A stretch of DNA of 22,500 nt from Chrysomallon squamiferum. Taxonomy: Eukaryota > Mollusca > Gastropoda > Neomphalida > Peltospiridae. The DNA lies in assembly GCA_012295275.1 (NCBI GenBank), contig CM022678.1, forward strand, positions 4,968,277 to 4,990,776, read 5' to 3'. Below the pieces are notes generated by a model. It was given only the letters and a program-made list of their open reading frames with translations, was not told the origin of the DNA and made no database searches. Position numbers and translations under genes: made by a program. This document shows positions 19,407 to 22,500 of this stretch, in pieces (the stretch's first letter is position 1; each line of letters opens with the position of its first letter).

Positions 19407-19611
19407 TAGTAAAAGTGATTATTATATATATGAGTTAAATATTTATGCATACTAAATATGCTAAAAGTTGATAGTGACAGAAATCTGAGAATAAGTAAAC
19501 TAAATACATATACATACCACATGCAGTTGGAATAGTTGCAGCCGTTGGTACAATAGCAATAATAAATACCACATAGTGTAAGACGACTGTAGTAGAGCAC
19601 ATCTCCATCAT
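17681..19611 (-). CDS. Gene C: intact secreted four-module protein
   Basis: Joined coding exons 19518-19611 and 17681-19143 give 518 residues with no break; the phase-1 intron leaves 1557 coding bases including TAA. Three in-frame ATGs lie together and the first (19611) is used here. The signal peptide has a hydrophobic core (VVLHYVVFIIAIV) and likely cleavage in the TAA-TIPTAC area. Four related modules follow. Module 1 (~38-152) opens with WYKIY, has a GS..DL motif and ends in WF. Module 2 (~165-268) is more diverged. Module 3 (~272-381) opens with WRHVY and ends in WFV. Module 4 (~387-518) opens with WTKIL and ends in WFVNY. Candidate N-glycosylation sites are near 105, 257, 281, 308 and 429. 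Cysteines lie at about 31, 34, 95, 122, 158, 165, 271 and 435. No transmembrane segment or catalytic motif is visible, so the role is unknown. Gene C lacks the 21-bp repeats and is clearly diverged from A and B. Confidence 0.85.
19318..19407. repeat. (AAT)n microsatellite in intron 2 of gene C
   Basis: Long, nearly pure AAT tract between the signal exon and exon 3. Confidence 0.95.
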
Positions 19612-19623
19612 ATTAAACTGGAA
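19518..19623 (-). CDS. Gene C exon 2: signal peptide exon
   Basis: Two in-line acceptors are possible (TTTCCAG with exon start 19623, or CAG with start 19617). Both lie in the 5' UTR. The ATG at 19611 opens 31 codons plus one base, ending at a GTATGT donor (19517). The last codon is Cys, as in genes A and B, and the split codon again becomes Asp. The peptide differs from A and B in sequence but not in layout. Confidence 0.75.
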
Positions 19624-20232
19624 CTGGAAAAACAGTAAGCGTGATTATTCAAATACATTGAACTTAGCTTAAAAGCACTAATTAAAAGAATGTGCATAGA
19701 GTTTACACTTAAGGACAAACCTAATATCTTAATACTATGTAGGCTTTTATTTAATTATTTGTTTGTTTATTTACACTTGTATTTATTTATTTATTTTCAT
19801 TTCTTGGTTTGCTTGAGGGTTTTCTTTTTTTAAATTATTATTTGTTTATATAGGTCACAAGTTATAAGTAATAATAGTATATTTTAGCGTTTATCGTATG
19901 AAGTGTTCATGTGGTGCTTTAGAACAATACTAGTGATGCCTGGAAAACTCATTTATATCTGATTAACGGATGACATCAGTACCACTTGACTAAGCAGTCA
20001 GTTTAAAACAAAATGATCTGTATGGATCCCTGACATCCAGGACTTTTCTCAGTGGTTCAGAGAGATCTACAGGTTGGTTGTTGACAGGATGAATTGGTTT
20101 TAGGAGTTTTATTCTTATTATATTCTTATTTAGCGGCTATATGTTATTGCTCTTATCCGATCGGTGATTAAGTGGTTGTGCCATATTTCAGAAACAGTCT
20201 AGTTACGGCCATGATATTTTCATCGATGTGTC

Positions 20233-20284
<52 letters not shown>

Positions 20285-20668
20285 CAAAGAATACAATCTC
20301 ACACAGACGGTAAATATATGTATATAATTTGTTATTCATTACTGAAAATTAATTTATTTTCTTTTGGTTTTCTTTTTATATTATCTATTTATTAAAAACA
20401 ATTTTCCTTCACCTATTTAACTGTTTTAATTTTAAGAACTACAAATCCTGAGTCTTTTCGCGAACTTGGTTTCCCAATAACAATAAAGTAATAAAGAAAA
20501 ATCAATGAAAGGTTATGGAAGAAGTTATTAATCTGCATCACTATTTCTCTATCCATAATCGGAACAAAACTGTTCAGAGAAAAAGGAAAATTAGAAATAA
20601 GCAACACAAAACGTCCAATAAATAATTTCAATTCTGAACAATGTTGATGATATATGAATTGGACTTAC
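19624..20668 (-). other. Intron 1 of gene C
   Basis: 1045 nt between the non-coding exon and the signal exon. It contains an AAT tract (20234-20281), TTTA-like stretches near 19745-19795 and otherwise unassigned sequence. Confidence 0.6.
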
Positions 20669-20708
20669 CCTTGACTAGCTCACTATCTCTGCGATTCACT
20701 TCAGATGT
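20669..20708 (-). other. Gene C non-coding exon 1
   Basis: A 40-nt exon conserved with genes A and B, ending at donor GTAAGTCC (G at 20668). It begins at the A of initiator TCACATC (20710-20704). Conservation against the far more diverged intron supports it as a real exon. Confidence 0.7.
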
Positions 20709-20830
20709 GACAAATTCACTGACTGTGTTAAACTTATACAAATATTCAATTCAGCTGATAATTTGTTTTTATGTTGCATCACAGCTTGTAATCTCCACAT
20801 GTGGGCTTCAGTCAAATGATCCTAGGTTTG
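20703..20830 (-). promoter_or_regulatory. Gene C core and proximal promoter
   Basis: TATAAG at 20738-20733, 30 nt before the start at 20708. The upstream conserved blocks contain CAGCTG and a GATA element (about 20750-20765), then CACATG (about 20793-20800), an E-box-like site. Matching blocks lie upstream of genes A and B. Confidence 0.65.
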
Positions 20831-21400
20831 ATTAAAATTATTTCTCTTTAGAAATCAATAAAAAAGTACGAACTAACTTTGGTATATTTCAGATTGATCA
20901 CTTTCCTCGTAATAAAGTTTCAAAATAATGAACAGGCTTAATTCATATATTTGTGCATTATCCATTTTTTAACTTAATGCGTTTTGTAACGTAATCCTGA
21001 ATCAGTCAGGCTGATTTGTTGAAAAAAATTACTATGATATTAAACGGCAAAGTTTTTAGTTAAAAACATGTCTTTTATGTTTTGTCATATATCGTATAGA
21101 AATTTATTTTATTTATATTTGTGTGCGACTGTGGTCATGTTTGAAGTTAACTTAAACATTTGAATGAGAGAAAGTGATTAAATGATTCCATGAAAAAGTA
21201 TGAAAAAGAAAATGTGTTTTCCATAGATCGAACTGTGTTTGGTGAACGATAGACGTGTTGTTCGCCTTGTTCTGATGTCACCTTTGCTGAGATTAATTTG
21301 AAATCAACTGTTTCAGTTTACACATTTCAGAAAGAAATTAACATTACAATCAGTCTATCTGAAGCCAGGGTTTAAAATTTCACGTACTAAAAATTCGTCA
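20831..21400. other. Upstream duplicated flank of gene C
   Basis: Matches the flanks of genes A and B in blocks at about 20835-20935, 21060-21120, 21215-21240 and 21355-21385. No gene. Confidence 0.65.
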
Positions 21401-21548
21401 AAGTCGTTGAGGAATAGGTTTCGTCAATAAGTTTTATTGACGTGTTTCTAACAAGAAAGAAGCAAACATGCAAAACAACAACAAACAACTTCTCCCGAAA
21501 GAAAGAAAGAAGAAAAATATCAGACAATGCAGAGAAAGAAATGAATGT

Positions 21549-21579
<31 letters not shown>

Positions 21580-22060
21580 AAGAAATAAGAAACAAACAAA
21601 CAAAAAGACAATTTAAACAAAATGTACCTGAGATACACTTTACGGTTTCATTTTCATTTTCTTTACTTGAAGTCAGTAAAATTGCCACGTATAAAACGAT
21701 ATACACGTTTATCAGCATAAATCTGAGCAACACGGTTATACATATCGTAATGTAATTTATTTCACGACAGCAATTTTCTGATAACCTTAAATTCCAATCA
21801 GATATAATGTTATGAAAAAAAAAAAAAAAAAACATATGTGGCTAATGGATAATCAATATTTCAGTAGCCCTCAGAATAGCCTGAATAGTTAATATTTCAG
21901 AATCCTCGCGTACTAATTAGTTTATGTGAATAAAGATTTCTTTTGTATTCTCATTAAAATAGTCTGACAAAACTGCTGTCGTTATGCGCGTTTTGTACCT
22001 GCCCAACACTGTAGATACTCAAAATAAAATCAATACAGTTTTTTCATCTATTTACATATA

Positions 22061-22136
<76 letters not shown>

Positions 22137-22500
22137 CATCATTATTATTACAACATTATTATAATGTCAACATATATCAGACGTAGGGGAAGATATAGAC
22201 GACAATTCTACGGAGTGTAAAGTAGTTTCACTAGCACATTTCTTTGATCATTTAATATAAGCAGGAAACTGATGAGGTATCTCCTGTTCTTTTTCTGTAA
22301 ATTATAAAATTTAAGATTTATTTCAGTGAGAAAATTGTCATTGTAGCCATTTCACTACAGAGTTAGTGATTTGTCAAGACTGCACTGTTTTGAAAGTGTG
22401 TTCAGTTCTCCTGATGCTAATTATACAGTATTCCTTTTAAAATAGTAGATAATACATTGATTTTGTTATATATTAATATAGCAATTCATTTTATATGTGA
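21401..22500. other. Unassigned right end
   Basis: No supported gene. Poly-A tracts lie at 21549-21575 and 21814-21831, and a long ATT tract at 22067-22136. A weak match at 21670-21760 to 12605-12690 suggests the duplicated unit reaches this far. The short ORFs here are driven by the A and T runs. Confidence 0.5.
22067..22136. repeat. (ATT)n microsatellite
   Basis: Nearly pure ATT tract. Reading frames through it give Tyr or Ile runs and are artefacts. Confidence 0.95.

Overview
The window looks like nuclear DNA of an animal. It is AT-rich, full of microsatellites (AAT/ATT, ACT, CA, CT, TTTA, TATG and GATA tracts, long poly-A), and its genes have GT-AG introns, signal-peptide exons and AATAAA signals. 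Nothing bacterial or viral is visible. The repeat style suggests a mollusc, perhaps a coleoid cephalopod, but that is an inference.

The biology lies in one tandem array of related genes on the minus strand. Each complete unit has three exons. A 40-nt non-coding exon 1 sits 30 nt behind a TATA box. A short exon 2 carries the start codon and signal peptide. A large exon 3 encodes several modules of roughly 110-130 residues. Gene C (17681-20708) is intact and predicts a secreted 518-residue, four-module protein that I cannot assign to a named family. Gene B (8083-11448) has the same layout but is broken by a 7-nt deletion in module 3; its last module carries an expanded 21-bp coding minisatellite. 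Gene A (1848-4410) has an intact promoter and signal exon, but has lost most of modules 1-4 through a deletion at a short microhomology and has a further 1-nt deletion. Two orphan terminal-module fragments (14351-14730, 15977-16190) lie between B and C, each cut off by an ATT microsatellite.

Flanks are duplicated too. About 1.2 kb upstream of each start site and several hundred bases downstream of A and B are recognisably homologous, and a separate block (41-660) recurs at 14815-15370. The rest is simple repeats and unassigned sequence, with a degenerate ~160-bp tandem repeat at 6789-7150 and one unexplained small ORF at 6139-6354.

The most interesting signal is in the 21-bp minisatellite. 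In gene B its variation falls mainly on third positions of the GKPDEGN frame. In gene A, where the deletion has moved upstream coding sequence into a different frame, the variation falls mainly on third positions of that other frame (NQMKVTA).
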